DNA of 32,947 bases from an uncultured Clostridia bacterium (lineage in GTDB: Bacteria > Bacillota > Clostridia > TANB77 > CAG-465): positions 1 through 32,947 of the forward strand of contig CANPWO010000012.1 of NCBI GenBank assembly GCA_947584535.1, read 5' to 3'. The notes under the pieces were generated by a model. The model saw nothing but the letters and a program-made list of their open reading frames with translations. It made no database searches and was not told where the DNA came from. Shown in pieces: positions 1-7,543 of the stretch. The translations under genes were made by a program, and so were the position numbers. The stretch's first letter is position 1. Each line of letters starts with the position of its first letter.

Positions 1-106
1 ATTTGTAGTTATTTCAATTATATCAGTTGAATCACTTTTTGTATATATTTTGTTTCACATCTATTGTAACATAACAATTCAAGTGTTAATAAAAACATAA
101 ATAGTA

Positions 107-135
107 TTGATTTTTCATTTTATAAAATGTATAAT
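107..135 (+). promoter_or_regulatory. Promoter of the Rpn-family gene
   Basis: TTGATT (107-112) and TATAAT (130-135) are separated by 17 bases. The predicted transcript start, near 142, falls inside the ribosome binding site AGGAGG (139-144), so the leader would be very short. Positions 1-106 hold nothing else I can recognise. Confidence 0.6.
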
Positions 136-151
136 AAAAGGAGGATGATAA

Positions 152-1048
152 ATGTCAAAAGAGGCACAAATAAATAAAGAATTAAAAGTAAAAAATGATA
201 TAGTATTTAAAGAGCTATTTTCAAAAGAAGGAAACCAGGAGTTTTTAATTGATTTTCTATCAAATTTGTTAAAAATAAAGATAAATAGGATAGAAATATA
301 TAAGGAAAATGAATTAAAAAAACATAATATATATGAAAAATCAGAAAGGATAGATTTAAGGGTAAATATAAACGAAGATAAAATAATAGATATAGAAATA
401 CAATTAAAAGATAACAAGAATATAATAGAAAGAACAACAAAATATGCAAGTGATATAATGTCAAAGCAGTTAAAGAGGGGAGATGATTACAAAAAGATAA
501 AACAAGTAATAGTAATAACAATAGCAGATTATATTATATGGCCAGAGTATAAAGGGTATATACATAAAAGTATGATGGTATTAGAAGACCATAGAGATTA
601 CGAATTAAATGAATACATAAGGTATTATTATATAGAACTGCCGAAGTTTAGAATAAGGGAAGAAAAGAATTATGAAGATAAAGTAGAACAATGGTTAACG
701 TTTATAGATGATGAAAATAAAGAGGAGGTAGAGAAAGTAATGAAAAAGAATGAATTAATAAAAAAAGCGAAGGTAGAGTTTAAGTATTATACCGGAGATG
801 AAGAAGTACAAAGAATGAGAGAAATAGAGGAAAGAAACTATAGAGATAAAATATCAGAGCTGGCATATGAAAGAGATGAAGGTAAAAAAGAGGGCAAGAA
901 AGAAGGAAAAAAAGAAGGTAAAATAATAGGTATGGAATTAGGAATAAAAAAAGTAGCAAAAACGATGTTAAAAAATGGAGTAAATATAAATATGATATGT
1001 AAATATACGAATTTATCAAAAGAGGAAGTGTCAAAAATAAAGATATAA
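152..1048 (+). CDS. Rpn-family PD-(D/E)XK nuclease
   Basis: 298 residues, similar in layout to the Rpn/PDDEXK_2 family of recombination-promoting nucleases. In the characterised E. coli members these are DNA endonucleases that raise RecA-independent recombination. The N-terminus (KNDIVFKELFSKEGNQEFLIDFL) has the typical family opening. The nuclease core is visible as ERIDLRV followed by IDIEIQL, which supply the acidic D and the E-x-Q of the active site. The C-terminal part is highly charged and carries four EGKK-type tetrapeptide repeats from residue 243, a common tail feature in this family, and ends in a helix-turn-helix-like stretch (NMICKYTNLSKEEVSKI). The start has AAAGGAGG 8 bases upstream. 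The gene stands alone between its own promoter and a terminator. The family call is firm; whether it is active is not known. Confidence 0.85.
   Translation: MSKEAQINKELKVKNDIVFKELFSKEGNQEFLIDFLSNLLKIKINRIEIYKENELKKHNIYEKSERIDLRVNINEDKIIDIEIQLKDNKNIIERTTKYASDIMSKQLKRGDDYKKIKQVIVITIADYIIWPEYKGYIHKSMMVLEDHRDYELNEYIRYYYIELPKFRIREEKNYEDKVEQWLTFIDDENKEEVEKVMKKNELIKKAKVEFKYYTGDEEVQRMREIEERNYRDKISELAYERDEGKKEGKKEGKKEGKIIGMELGIKKVAKTMLKNGVNINMICKYTNLSKEEVSKIKI
878..925 (+). repeat. 12-bp in-frame repeats encoding EGKK units
   Basis: Four consecutive 12-base units (878-889, 890-901, 902-913, 914-925) encode EGKK, EGKK, EGKK and EGKI. The third-base differences between units show the array is not a very recent expansion. 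Repeat-number change here would keep frame. Confidence 0.8.
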
Positions 1049-1058
1049 ATAAGATATA

Positions 1059-1092
1059 GAAGGATAAACAATGTGATTATCCTTCTATTTTC
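1059..1092 (+). terminator. Terminator after the Rpn-family gene
   Basis: A perfect 9-bp stem GAAGGATAA (1059-1067) / TTATCCTTC (1077-1085) is followed by TATTTT. It lies 10 bases after the stop codon. Confidence 0.8.
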
Positions 1093-1174
1093 CTAATATT
1101 TCATATAATTGTTACATAAATATTACATTTTCTAAATAAATATCAAAATACTTATATATTTTAACAATACTTAC

Positions 1175-1203
1175 TTGAAAAAAAAAATAACTTATGATAT
1201 ATT
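1175..1203 (+). promoter_or_regulatory. glyA-pgi promoter
   Basis: TTGAAA (1175-1180) and TATATT (1198-1203) with a 17-base spacer. The start codon lies 28 bases after the -10 box and has GGGAG as ribosome binding site. Confidence 0.55.
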
Positions 1204-1230
1204 GAAGTAAAAATAATAGGGAGTGATTTC

Positions 1231-2475
1231 ATGAGCGCTTTAAAAGATACCGATATAGAATTATTTAACTATATAGAAGATGAAAAAAATAGACAGAAAA
1301 ATAATATTGAACTTATTGCATCTGAAAATTTTGTAAGTCCAAGTGTTCTTGAAGCAGTTGGTTCGATTTTAACTAATAAATATGCAGAAGGTTATCCTTC
1401 AAAAAGATATTATGGTGGTTGTATAAATGTTGATAATGTGGAAAGATTAGCAATAGAAAGAGCAAAAAAACTTTTTAATGCTGAACATGCAAATGTACAA
1501 CCACATAGTGGTAGTCAAGCTAATATGGCAGTGTATATGTCAGTACTTACTCCAGGAGATACAATACTTGGAATGAATCTTGCAAATGGTGGACATTTAA
1601 CGCATGGTAGTCCAGTTAATTTTTCAGGTAAATTATTTAATTTTGTATCATATGGTACAGATGAAAATGGATATATAGATTATGAAGATGTATTAAAAAA
1701 AGCCGAAGAATCAAAACCTAAAATGATTGTTGCAGGAGCTAGCGCTTATCCAAGAAGTATAGATTTTAGTAAATTTAGAGAAATTGCCGATAAAGTAGGA
1801 GCATATCTTATGGTGGATATGGCACATATTGCAGGACTTGTATGCACAGGGAATCATATGTCTCCTGTAGAATATGCTGATTTTGTAACTTCTACAACTC
1901 ATAAAACATTAAGAGGTCCAAGAGGTGGACTTATACTTTGCAAAGAAAAATATGCAAAAGCAATTGATAAGACAATATTTCCTGGTATTCAAGGTGGACC
2001 TTTAGAACATGTTATAGCAGGAAAAGCAGTATGTTTTAAAGAAGCTCTTGAACCTGAATTTAAAGAATATATTGATCAAGTTGTTTTAAATTGCAAAACA
2101 CTTGCAAATGAATTAGTAAAAAGAGGTTTTAAACTTGTTTCAGGTGGTACAGATAATCATTTAATGTTAATAGATTTAACAACTAAAAATATAACAGGTA
2201 AAGAGGCAGAAAACTTACTTGAAAATGTAAATATAACTGTAAATAAAAATGCTATTCCAAATGATAAAGAAAAACCAACAGTAACAAGTGGTATTAGAGT
2301 TGGTACAGCAGCATGTACAACTAAAGGATTAAAAGAAAAGGATATGATAATGCTAGCTGAAGCATTTGATTTAGTATTATCTAAAAATATGGATAATATA
2401 TCTGAAGAAATGTATGAAGAAAATATAGAAAAGGCAAAAAGTATAGTAAAAGAGTTAGTTAAAAAATATGTATAG
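1231..2475 (+). CDS. glyA: Serine hydroxymethyltransferase
   Basis: 414 residues, the normal length for the bacterial enzyme. It interconverts serine plus tetrahydrofolate with glycine plus methylene-tetrahydrofolate in the cytoplasm and is the main source of one-carbon units. The pyridoxal-phosphate lysine is K225 in [13 protein letters not shown]. Other family blocks are visible: [16 protein letters not shown] near the N-terminus, [14 protein letters not shown] for substrate binding, the [13 protein letters not shown] block, and the DMAHIAGLV stretch just before the active-site lysine. The start has GGGAG eight bases upstream. It is followed after 18 bases by pgi, so the two are probably co-transcribed. 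Nothing unusual was seen. Confidence 0.98.
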   Translation: MSALKDTDIELFNYIEDEKNRQKNNIELIASENFVSPSVLEAVGSILTNKYAEGYPSKRYYGGCINVDNVERLAIERAKKLFNAEHANVQPHSGSQANMAVYMSVLTPGDTILGMNLANGGHLTHGSPVNFSGKLFNFVSYGTDENGYIDYEDVLKKAEESKPKMIVAGASAYPRSIDFSKFREIADKVGAYLMVDMAHIAGLVCTGNHMSPVEYADFVTSTTHKTLRGPRGGLILCKEKYAKAIDKTIFPGIQGGPLEHVIAGKAVCFKEALEPEFKEYIDQVVLNCKTLANELVKRGFKLVSGGTDNHLMLIDLTTKNITGKEAENLLENVNITVNKNAIPNDKEKPTVTSGIRVGTAACTTKGLKEKDMIMLAEAFDLVLSKNMDNISEEMYEENIEKAKSIVKELVKKYV

Positions 2476-2493
2476 TATAGAAGGGGTGAGTAT

Positions 2494-3807
2494 ATGCAAG
2501 GTTTATCAGTAGATTTTAGTAATTTAAAAAATTTTGTTTCAGATGAAGAATTCAGTTTAATGGAAGAAAAAATAAAAACTGCTCATAAAATGTTACAAGA
2601 AAAAAGTGGTGATGGCAGAGATATGCTTGGATGGCTTGATATACCAAGTAATAGAAATGAAGAAGAATTAAATAAAATTAAAGAGGCTGCACTTAAGATA
2701 CAAAAGCAATGTGATGTATTTGTTGTTATTGGTATAGGTGGTTCTTATCTTGGTGCTAAAGCAATGATAGATATATTTACTAATAATTTTAGTAATATGT
2801 TATCATTAAGTGAAAGAAAATTCCCACAAATTATATTTGCTGGAAATAATATGAGTGGTAAATATCTTAGAAATCTTGTAGAGTTTTTAGAAGATAAGGA
2901 CATTGCAATTAATGTAATTTCAAAATCAGGTAAAACACTTGAGCCTGCTATAACATTTAGAGTATTAAAAATACTTATGGAACAAAAATATGGAATAGCT
3001 GGTGCAGCAGAGAGAATATACGTTACAACAGACCAGTCAAATGGCTTACTTCATGATATAGCGAAGAAGAATGACTATGAAACATTTATTATACCTGATA
3101 ATGTTGGTGGTAGATATTCTGTACTTACACCTGTTGGACTTTTACCTATGGCTGTTGCAAATATAAATATTGAAGATATATTAGATGGTGCGCAATTTGC
3201 TTCACATTTGTTTAATGAAGAAAAAATAGAATATAATGATTGTTATAAATATGCTGTATATAGAAATATATTATATAATAAGGGAAAAGAAATAGAAATA
3301 CTTGCAAGTTATGACCCATGTTTTAAATATTTCATTGAATGGTTTAAACAACTATTTGGAGAAAGTGAAGGAAAAAACGGTAAAGGAATATATCCATCTG
3401 GTGCGTTATTTACAACTGATTTACATTCAATGGGACAGATGATACAAGAAGGCAAAAGAAATGTATTTGAAACAGTAATTAATGTACAACTTGATAGAAG
3501 TTTTATAGAACTTCCAAAAACAGAAGATAATTTAGATGAATTAAATTATCTATCAGGTAAAAGTATTGAATATATAAATAAGCAAGCATTTAATGGAACT
3601 TTAGAAGCCCATGTACAAGGTGGAGTACCAAATATTATAATTAATTTAGATGATTTAAATGAGTATAATATTGGCCAACTTATATTTTTCTTTGAAAAAG
3701 CCTGTGCAGTAAGTGGATATATACTTGGAGTTAATCCTTTTAATCAACCAGGTGTTGAAGCTTACAAAAAAAACATGATGAATTTACTTAATAATGATAA
3801 GGAATAA
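2494..3807 (+). CDS. pgi: Glucose-6-phosphate isomerase
   Basis: 437 residues, matching the short Gram-positive form of the enzyme. It interconverts glucose-6-phosphate and fructose-6-phosphate in glycolysis and gluconeogenesis. The sugar-phosphate-binding SIS fold shows as VVIGIGGSYLGAKAM and as ISKSGKTLEPAITFR. The family signature GGRYSVLTPVGLLPMAV is intact. The C-terminal block VQGGVPNIII and the motif GVNPFNQPGVEAYK are also present, with the catalytic lysine expected in the latter. The ribosome binding site AGAAGGGGTG precedes the ATG. It is the second gene after glyA and is closed by a strong hairpin terminator. Confidence 0.97.
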   Translation: MQGLSVDFSNLKNFVSDEEFSLMEEKIKTAHKMLQEKSGDGRDMLGWLDIPSNRNEEELNKIKEAALKIQKQCDVFVVIGIGGSYLGAKAMIDIFTNNFSNMLSLSERKFPQIIFAGNNMSGKYLRNLVEFLEDKDIAINVISKSGKTLEPAITFRVLKILMEQKYGIAGAAERIYVTTDQSNGLLHDIAKKNDYETFIIPDNVGGRYSVLTPVGLLPMAVANINIEDILDGAQFASHLFNEEKIEYNDCYKYAVYRNILYNKGKEIEILASYDPCFKYFIEWFKQLFGESEGKNGKGIYPSGALFTTDLHSMGQMIQEGKRNVFETVINVQLDRSFIELPKTEDNLDELNYLSGKSIEYINKQAFNGTLEAHVQGGVPNIIINLDDLNEYNIGQLIFFFEKACAVSGYILGVNPFNQPGVEAYKKNMMNLLNNDKE

Positions 3808-3820
3808 TTCTGATATAACA

Positions 3821-3850
3821 AAAGTAGAGATAAGTACCTCTACTTTTTTT
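3821..3850 (+). terminator. glyA-pgi terminator
   Basis: Stem AAAGTAGAG (3821-3829) / CTCTACTTT (3838-3846), 8-base loop, then a run of T (3844-3850). It lies 13 bases after the pgi stop. Because this hairpin falls between pgi and the traX-like gene, the longer upstream start possible for the latter (3794) is unlikely. Confidence 0.85.
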
Positions 3851-3857
3851 CAAATGC

Positions 3858-3886
3858 TTTATATAATAAAATCAATATGGTACAAT
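3858..3886 (+). promoter_or_regulatory. Promoter of the TraX-family gene
   Basis: TTTATA (3858-3863), 17-base spacer, and TACAAT (3881-3886) preceded by TGG (3878-3880) as an extended -10. It lies directly after the pgi terminator. Confidence 0.5.
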
Positions 3887-3907
3887 ATAATAAAAGGAGT
3901 CAAAAAT

Positions 3908-4621
3908 ATGTTGAGTTCTAATAAACTAAAAATAATTGCAGTTATCAGTATGCTTATAGACCATATAGGGTATTTTTGCCTTTCAAATGGAAATCAAATT
4001 ACATACTTGATTTTTAGAAGTATAGGAAGAATTGCAATGCCATTATTTGTATTTATGATAGTTGAAGGATATATGCATACTAAAAATTTTAAAAAATATA
4101 TAGCGCGACTCTTGATTATTGCAATTGTTACACAAGTTATAATTACTTTTTTTGACATACAGATAATAGGATATGTAAGAAATATTAATATAGTATTTTC
4201 ATTTGTATTAATACTCATACTATTAAGAATAATGGAAAGAGAATTATTCAAAAATAAATATATAGATCCAATTGCTAGACTTTACATTTTAGCAATTATA
4301 ATTAGTATATACCTTTTAATTGAAATAGACTATTCATATTTTGCACCAATTCTTGCAATGTTCTTTTATATAACAAATAAAATAAAAAACAAAGATAATA
4401 AATTATTAATATACTTTTTATATATTGTTATAATTCCAGTAATATCAACACTTGCAATAAAACAATTAATAGGACTTACTACAATTATCTCTGCTATATT
4501 GCTAATTTTATATAATGGTAAATTAGGAAAGAAAAGTAAAGTATTACAATATTCTTTTTATATATTTTTTCCAATACACTATCTAATACTTTATTTGATA
4601 AAAATATATTTAATTAATTAG
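3908..4621 (+). CDS. TraX-family integral membrane protein
   Basis: 237 residues, starting at 3908 behind AAAAGGAG. An in-frame start at 3794 would overlap pgi and run through its terminator, so it was not used. The N-terminus LKIIAVISMLIDHIGYF, then RSIGRIAMPLFVFMIVEGYMHTKNFKKYIARLL, is the standard TraX-family opening. About eight hydrophobic helices cover the rest. TraX of the F plasmid N-acetylates the processed pilin subunit. Chromosomal TraX-like proteins are widespread in Bacillota and mostly unstudied. Here the gene lies about 1.5 kb before three pilin genes, which suggests but does not show a pilin-modifying role. It has its own promoter. A general acyltransferase role is the alternative. 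Confidence 0.8.
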   Translation: MLSSNKLKIIAVISMLIDHIGYFCLSNGNQITYLIFRSIGRIAMPLFVFMIVEGYMHTKNFKKYIARLLIIAIVTQVIITFFDIQIIGYVRNINIVFSFVLILILLRIMERELFKNKYIDPIARLYILAIIISIYLLIEIDYSYFAPILAMFFYITNKIKNKDNKLLIYFLYIVIIPVISTLAIKQLIGLTTIISAILLILYNGKLGKKSKVLQYSFYIFFPIHYLILYLIKIYLIN

Positions 4622-4666
4622 AGATATACAGTTGTTATAAATTTAACTATTTGTTTACATAAACTA

Positions 4667-4695
4667 TTTACAAAATAAAAATAATGTGATATAAT
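4667..4695 (+). promoter_or_regulatory. Promoter of the SSB-like gene
   Basis: TTTACA (4667-4672), 17-base spacer, TATAAT (4690-4695) with TGA immediately before it (extended -10). The leader to the ATG at 4770 is about 68 bases and shows no clear structure. Confidence 0.75.
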
Positions 4696-4769
4696 GTTTC
4701 CAACTTAGTAATTTTTTTAGTAATTAAACATAAGAATAGTAATATAAGGTTCAAAGGAGGAAACATTTT

Positions 4770-5420
4770 ATGGAGAACTACAATGATAACAACATAGTAG
4801 AATTAGGTGGTAAAATTATATCTGATATGGAATTTAGTCATGAAATATATGAAGAAAAATTCTATAGATTTTATGTAGAAACTAGAAGAATGAGTGATTA
4901 TGTAGATAATTTGCCAATAATAATTTCTGAAAGATTAATTGATATTAATAATACTAAAATAGGTGATATAGTTCATATAACAGGACAATTTAGATCATAT
5001 AATCAACCTATAGATGGAAAGAGTAAATTAGTACTTTCTATATTTGCAAAAGAGATTGAAACAGTTGAAGATGAAAGTATTTTAACATTAAATGATGCCA
5101 CATTTATAGGATATATATGTAAGAAACCTATATATAGAAAAACACCTCTTGGAAGGGAAATTGCTGATGTACTTTTAGCAGTTAATAGAACATACAGAAA
5201 GTCAGATTATATACCATGTATTTTATGGGGTAGAAATGCTAAATTTTGTGAAAAAGTGGAAATAGGTACAATGATAAAACTAAATGGTAGAATTCAATCA
5301 AGAAAATATGAAAAGAAATTAGAAGATGGAACAATAATTTCTAAAGTAGCCTATGAAGTTTCTATTTCAAAACTATCTGTTGCTAAAAAAGATGAAGAAA
5401 AAGAAGAAATAACTGAGTAA
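4770..5420 (+). CDS. Two-OB-fold single-stranded-DNA-binding-like protein
   Basis: 216 residues. The sequence reads as two OB-fold modules. The first is residues 1-105 (VELGGKIISDMEFSHE, then GDIVHITGQFRSYNQ). The second is residues 106-205, with SSB-type features: FIGYICKKPIYRKTPLGREIADVLLAVNR, then PCILWGRNAKFCEKVEIGTMIKLNGRIQSRKY. The second module closely follows the pattern of ordinary SSB, while the first is divergent. There is no acidic SSB tail tip of the usual DDDIPF kind; the end is a run of lysine and glutamate. The ribosome binding site AAAGGAGG is strong. It is probably not the cell's main replication SSB. A role in handling single-stranded DNA beside the T4SS-like locus is possible but inferred only from position. 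Confidence 0.75.
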   Translation: MENYNDNNIVELGGKIISDMEFSHEIYEEKFYRFYVETRRMSDYVDNLPIIISERLIDINNTKIGDIVHITGQFRSYNQPIDGKSKLVLSIFAKEIETVEDESILTLNDATFIGYICKKPIYRKTPLGREIADVLLAVNRTYRKSDYIPCILWGRNAKFCEKVEIGTMIKLNGRIQSRKYEKKLEDGTIISKVAYEVSISKLSVAKKDEEKEEITE

Positions 5421-5425
5421 TATTA

Positions 5426-5457
5426 AAAAGTTAGATGTAAAGTCTAGCTTTTTTTCT
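5426..5457. terminator. Bidirectional terminator between SSB-like and M23 genes
   Basis: AAAAGTTAGA (5426-5435) pairs with TCTAGCTTTT (5443-5452) with one G-U pair. A-rich DNA lies on the left and T-rich DNA on the right, so it can stop transcripts from both sides. It overlaps the stop codon of the minus-strand M23 gene. Confidence 0.75.
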
Positions 5458-5968
5458 TTAGATTTAAGCTTAAAGGATCTATTAGCTGTTTTTTATCATT
5501 ATATACTGTAAAATGAAGATGTGGTCCTGTAGTATTACCATTAAGCACACCATTTGAAAGGTATTTTGGACCAACATTTGCAATAACATCTCCTTGATTA
5601 ACTTGTTTTCCAACGTATACAAAGGATTTAACATTTTCGTCTAAATGCGCATACAAGGATATATAGTTATTAGGATGCAATATAGTAATACAAATACCAT
5701 AACCTTGTACAAAGCCACAACTTTTAACAGTACCATTTGCTGTAGCATAAACTTTAGAACCTCTTGGAACTGGAAAATCAGTTCCAGTATGAAAATTATT
5801 TTTACCAAATAAAACTCTATAACCAAACTCGGACGAAGTATATGTTATATCACTTGGATATATATAGTCTTTTGAAAAAGTGGTAGCTTTACTAATTTTA
5901 TTTAGGGAAAATAATAATTGAAATATAAAAGTAATAGAAAAAAATAAAATATAGAATTTTTTAAACAT
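5444..5968 (-). CDS. Secreted M23 (LytM-type) peptidoglycan endopeptidase
   Basis: 174 residues when started at the ATG whose A is at 5968. A TTG five codons upstream is also open but overlaps the promoter. Residues 1-28 form a signal peptide or membrane anchor (MFKKFYILFFSITFIFQLLF). The lysostaphin-type zinc peptidase domain covers about residues 43-165. The metal ligands H60 and D64 in HTGTD and H152 in GPHLHF, and the catalytic histidines H108 (YAHL) and H150, are all present, so it should be active. Such enzymes cut peptide cross-bridges in peptidoglycan. It is transcribed away from the pilin genes, sharing the 5969-6164 intergenic space with them. A link to T4SS assembly is plausible but only positional. 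No ribosome binding site precedes the start. Confidence 0.9.
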   Translation of the reverse strand: MFKKFYILFFSITFIFQLLFSLNKISKATTFSKDYIYPSDITYTSSEFGYRVLFGKNNFHTGTDFPVPRGSKVYATANGTVKSCGFVQGYGICITILHPNNYISLYAHLDENVKSFVYVGKQVNQGDVIANVGPKYLSNGVLNGNTTGPHLHFTVYNDKKQLIDPLSLNLKKKS

Positions 5969-5974
5969 ATATAA

Positions 5975-6003
5975 ATTATACAACTAAATAAATTAAAAGT
6001 AAA
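5975..6003 (-). promoter_or_regulatory. Promoter of the M23 gene, probably giving a leaderless mRNA
   Basis: On the minus strand, TTTACT (6003-5998), 17-base spacer, TATAAT (5980-5975). The ATG begins 7 bases after the -10 box, which is where transcription normally starts. No Shine-Dalgarno sequence precedes the ATG. Confidence 0.55.
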
Positions 6004-6046
6004 GTTAAAATTTCTATCAAAATATGACAAATAACGCATAATACAA

Positions 6047-6068
6047 ATGTTACAAAAATGTTACAAAA
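6047..6068 (+). repeat. 11-bp direct repeats upstream of the pilin promoter
   Basis: ATGTTACAAAA occurs twice head to tail (6047-6057 and 6058-6068), one helical turn apart, 33 bases before the -35 box of the pilin promoter. A related TTACAAAAATT lies at 6141-6151 in the leader. This could be an activator or repressor site; no regulator is identified. Confidence 0.5.
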
Positions 6069-6100
6069 GTGTGTATTTTACTAAAAAAAATAAAAAAGTA

Positions 6101-6128
6101 TTGATTTATTTTTTATAATTGTTATAAT
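6101..6128 (+). promoter_or_regulatory. Pilin operon promoter
   Basis: TTGATT (6101-6106), 16-base spacer, TATAAT (6123-6128) with TGT directly before it (extended -10). This is the strongest-looking promoter in the window and precedes three pilin genes. Confidence 0.75.
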
Positions 6129-6164
6129 TAAAGGTGTAAATTACAAAAATTAAGGAGGAAAATT

Positions 6165-6551
6165 ATGAAGAAATCAAAAAAAATTATATTAAGACTTATA
6201 CCAGTATTATTACTTGTAGTTGTAGTATTAAATTCAAGTGTATTTGGATTTAGCAACTTTGATCCTTCACAAGGAAACTTAGATACTGTTGGAGATGGTT
6301 CATATTCTACTGTTGTAAATGATACAGTTAATAAAGTATGGGGATCAGTTACATTAATATTGCAAGTATTAGCAATAGCTGCAATTGTATTTGCAGGAGT
6401 AAGATATATGTTTGCAAGTGCAGATCAAAAAGCGGATATTAAGAAAAGTATGATAATATTAGTTGTAGGCGCAGTACTTGTATTTGGTGCTTCAACAATA
6501 GTACAATTTATAGTTAATGTAACAAATGATGTAACTAATACAACACCATAA
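6165..6551 (+). CDS. VirB2/TrbC-like pilin 1
   Basis: 128 residues. Residues 1-30 are a basic, hydrophobic signal segment ending near SSVFGFS. After a short polar stretch come two membrane helices, about residues 58-82 and 96-120, joined by a short basic loop, ASADQKADIKKS. This two-helix arrangement with a charged cytoplasmic loop is the hallmark of VirB2/TrbC major pilins of type IV secretion systems. It is the first of three tandem paralogues, and is nearly identical in the helix-loop-helix core to the second (both contain RYMFASADQKADIKKSMI). The ribosome binding site AAGGAGG is strong, as expected for an abundant subunit. Pilin is the likely role; formation of a filament is not proved by sequence. 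Confidence 0.85.
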   Translation: MKKSKKIILRLIPVLLLVVVVLNSSVFGFSNFDPSQGNLDTVGDGSYSTVVNDTVNKVWGSVTLILQVLAIAAIVFAGVRYMFASADQKADIKKSMIILVVGAVLVFGASTIVQFIVNVTNDVTNTTP

Positions 6552-6575
6552 TAATAGTTAAGGAGAATTTAGTAA

Positions 6576-6953
6576 ATGCAAAAGAAAAAAAATATATGTA
6601 TAATTATTTCTTTCATTTTACTTTCATTTGTTATATTTAATACATACAATATATTTGCTGTAGATCCAAGTACTATATTTACACCTGATCAAATGCCAGA
6701 TCCTGGAAGTAATAAAATAGAAAGAGTTAATACTTCTATTAATAGAGTATGGGGCTCTGTTACTTTAATATTGCAAGTTGCATCTGTTACAGCAGTTGTA
6801 TTTGCAGGAGTAAGGTATATGTTTGCAAGTGCAGATCAAAAGGCAGATATTAAGAAAAGTATGATTTATTTAGTCGTAGGAGCTATATTTGTGTTTTCTG
6901 CATCGACAGTTATAAACTTTGTTGTTAAGGCTTTTCAAGATATAGTAAAGTAA
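6576..6953 (+). CDS. VirB2/TrbC-like pilin 2
   Basis: 125 residues. The signal segment is residues 1-28, with probable cleavage after NIFA. The two membrane helices and loop repeat the plan of pilin 1 (WGSVTLILQV, then RYMFASADQKADIKKSM), while the N-terminal mature segment (VDPSTIFTPDQMPDPGS) differs. It lies 24 bases after pilin 1 behind AAGGAG. The conserved core with a variable outer end fits subunits that share assembly contacts but present different exposed surfaces. Confidence 0.85.
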   Translation: MQKKKNICIIISFILLSFVIFNTYNIFAVDPSTIFTPDQMPDPGSNKIERVNTSINRVWGSVTLILQVASVTAVVFAGVRYMFASADQKADIKKSMIYLVVGAIFVFSASTVINFVVKAFQDIVK

Positions 6954-7016
6954 AAGAGTATAGAAAAAAGTAAATAAAGACTTGTAATTATATTGTTTGA
7001 AAAAGGAATAGTTATT

Positions 7017-7397
7017 ATGAAAAAAAAGAGATTTTATATTATAATACTTAATTTGTTAATTATATGTAGTGTATTTTTTAATGTGGTTTTAGCTACTGAC
7101 CCATATGATGGGTTAGGACAAGGCTTTGATTATAGTAAAGTTCCAACAGATAAAGGGCAAGAAATAATGCCTACACAAATAAAAAAAATTAGTGGAACAG
7201 TTACTTTCGCATTACAAGTTTTGTCTGTTGTAGCAGTAATATATACAGGAGTAAGATATATGTTCGCAGGTGCAGATAAGAAAGCTGATATGAAAAAAAG
7301 TACAATATATATAGTTGTTGGTTTAATATTAGTATTTGCATTTTCAACATTTATTAATTTTGTTATTGATGTTCAACAGCAAATTACAGCTCCTTAG
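7017..7397 (+). CDS. VirB2/TrbC-like pilin 3
   Basis: 126 residues from the ATG at 7017; a TTG at 6993 in the same frame lacks a good ribosome binding site. It has a signal segment (residues 1-25, cleavage near VVLA) and two membrane helices joined by AGADKKADMKKS. It is clearly related to pilins 1 and 2 but more diverged (threonine for valine and tyrosine for phenylalanine changes in the first helix). It is the last gene before a strong terminator, so the three pilins can be made in excess of the downstream machine. Confidence 0.83.
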   Translation: MKKKRFYIIILNLLIICSVFFNVVLATDPYDGLGQGFDYSKVPTDKGQEIMPTQIKKISGTVTFALQVLSVVAVIYTGVRYMFAGADKKADMKKSTIYIVVGLILVFAFSTFINFVIDVQQQITAP

Positions 7398-7451
7398 AAA
7401 ATATTACTGTATTGTTACAAAAAAATTACAAATCAATAAAAAAAATAAAAT

Positions 7452-7493
7452 TAGTCTGTGTTTTTTAAAAAAACATAGACTTTTTTTTTTTTT
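7452..7493 (+). terminator. Pilin operon terminator
   Basis: AGTCTGTGTTTTT (7452-7464) pairs with AAAAACATAGACT (7468-7480) with one G-U pair, then thirteen T. It separates the pilin genes from the machine genes. Confidence 0.85.
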
Positions 7494-7504
7494 ATTGATA
7501 TAAT
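7475..7504 (+). promoter_or_regulatory. Promoter of the long T4SS-like operon
   Basis: TATAAT (7499-7504) with TGA directly before it (7496-7498). The -35 is weak (TAGACT, 7475-7480, spacer 18) and lies inside the terminator's 3' arm. The start codon is 40 bases downstream. Some readthrough from the pilin genes is also possible. Confidence 0.45.
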
Positions 7505-7543
7505 TTTATAGAATATGGCGTAAAGCATGTTGAGGTGGATTAT

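Noticed and set aside
207-1071. Open frames on the minus strand across the Rpn-family gene
   Set aside because: Translations are low-complexity L/F/Y-rich strings, the mirror of AT-rich coding DNA; they lack ribosome binding sites and lie inside a well-supported gene.
3794-3907. Longer N-terminus for the TraX-family protein
   Set aside because: It would overlap pgi, run through a strong terminator and add 38 residues absent from the family opening; the ATG at 3908 has AAAAGGAG.
7535-7543. GTG start for the double pilin-domain protein
   Set aside because: The GTG is part of the ribosome binding site GAGGTGG of the ATG at 7544, which also gives a normal signal peptide.
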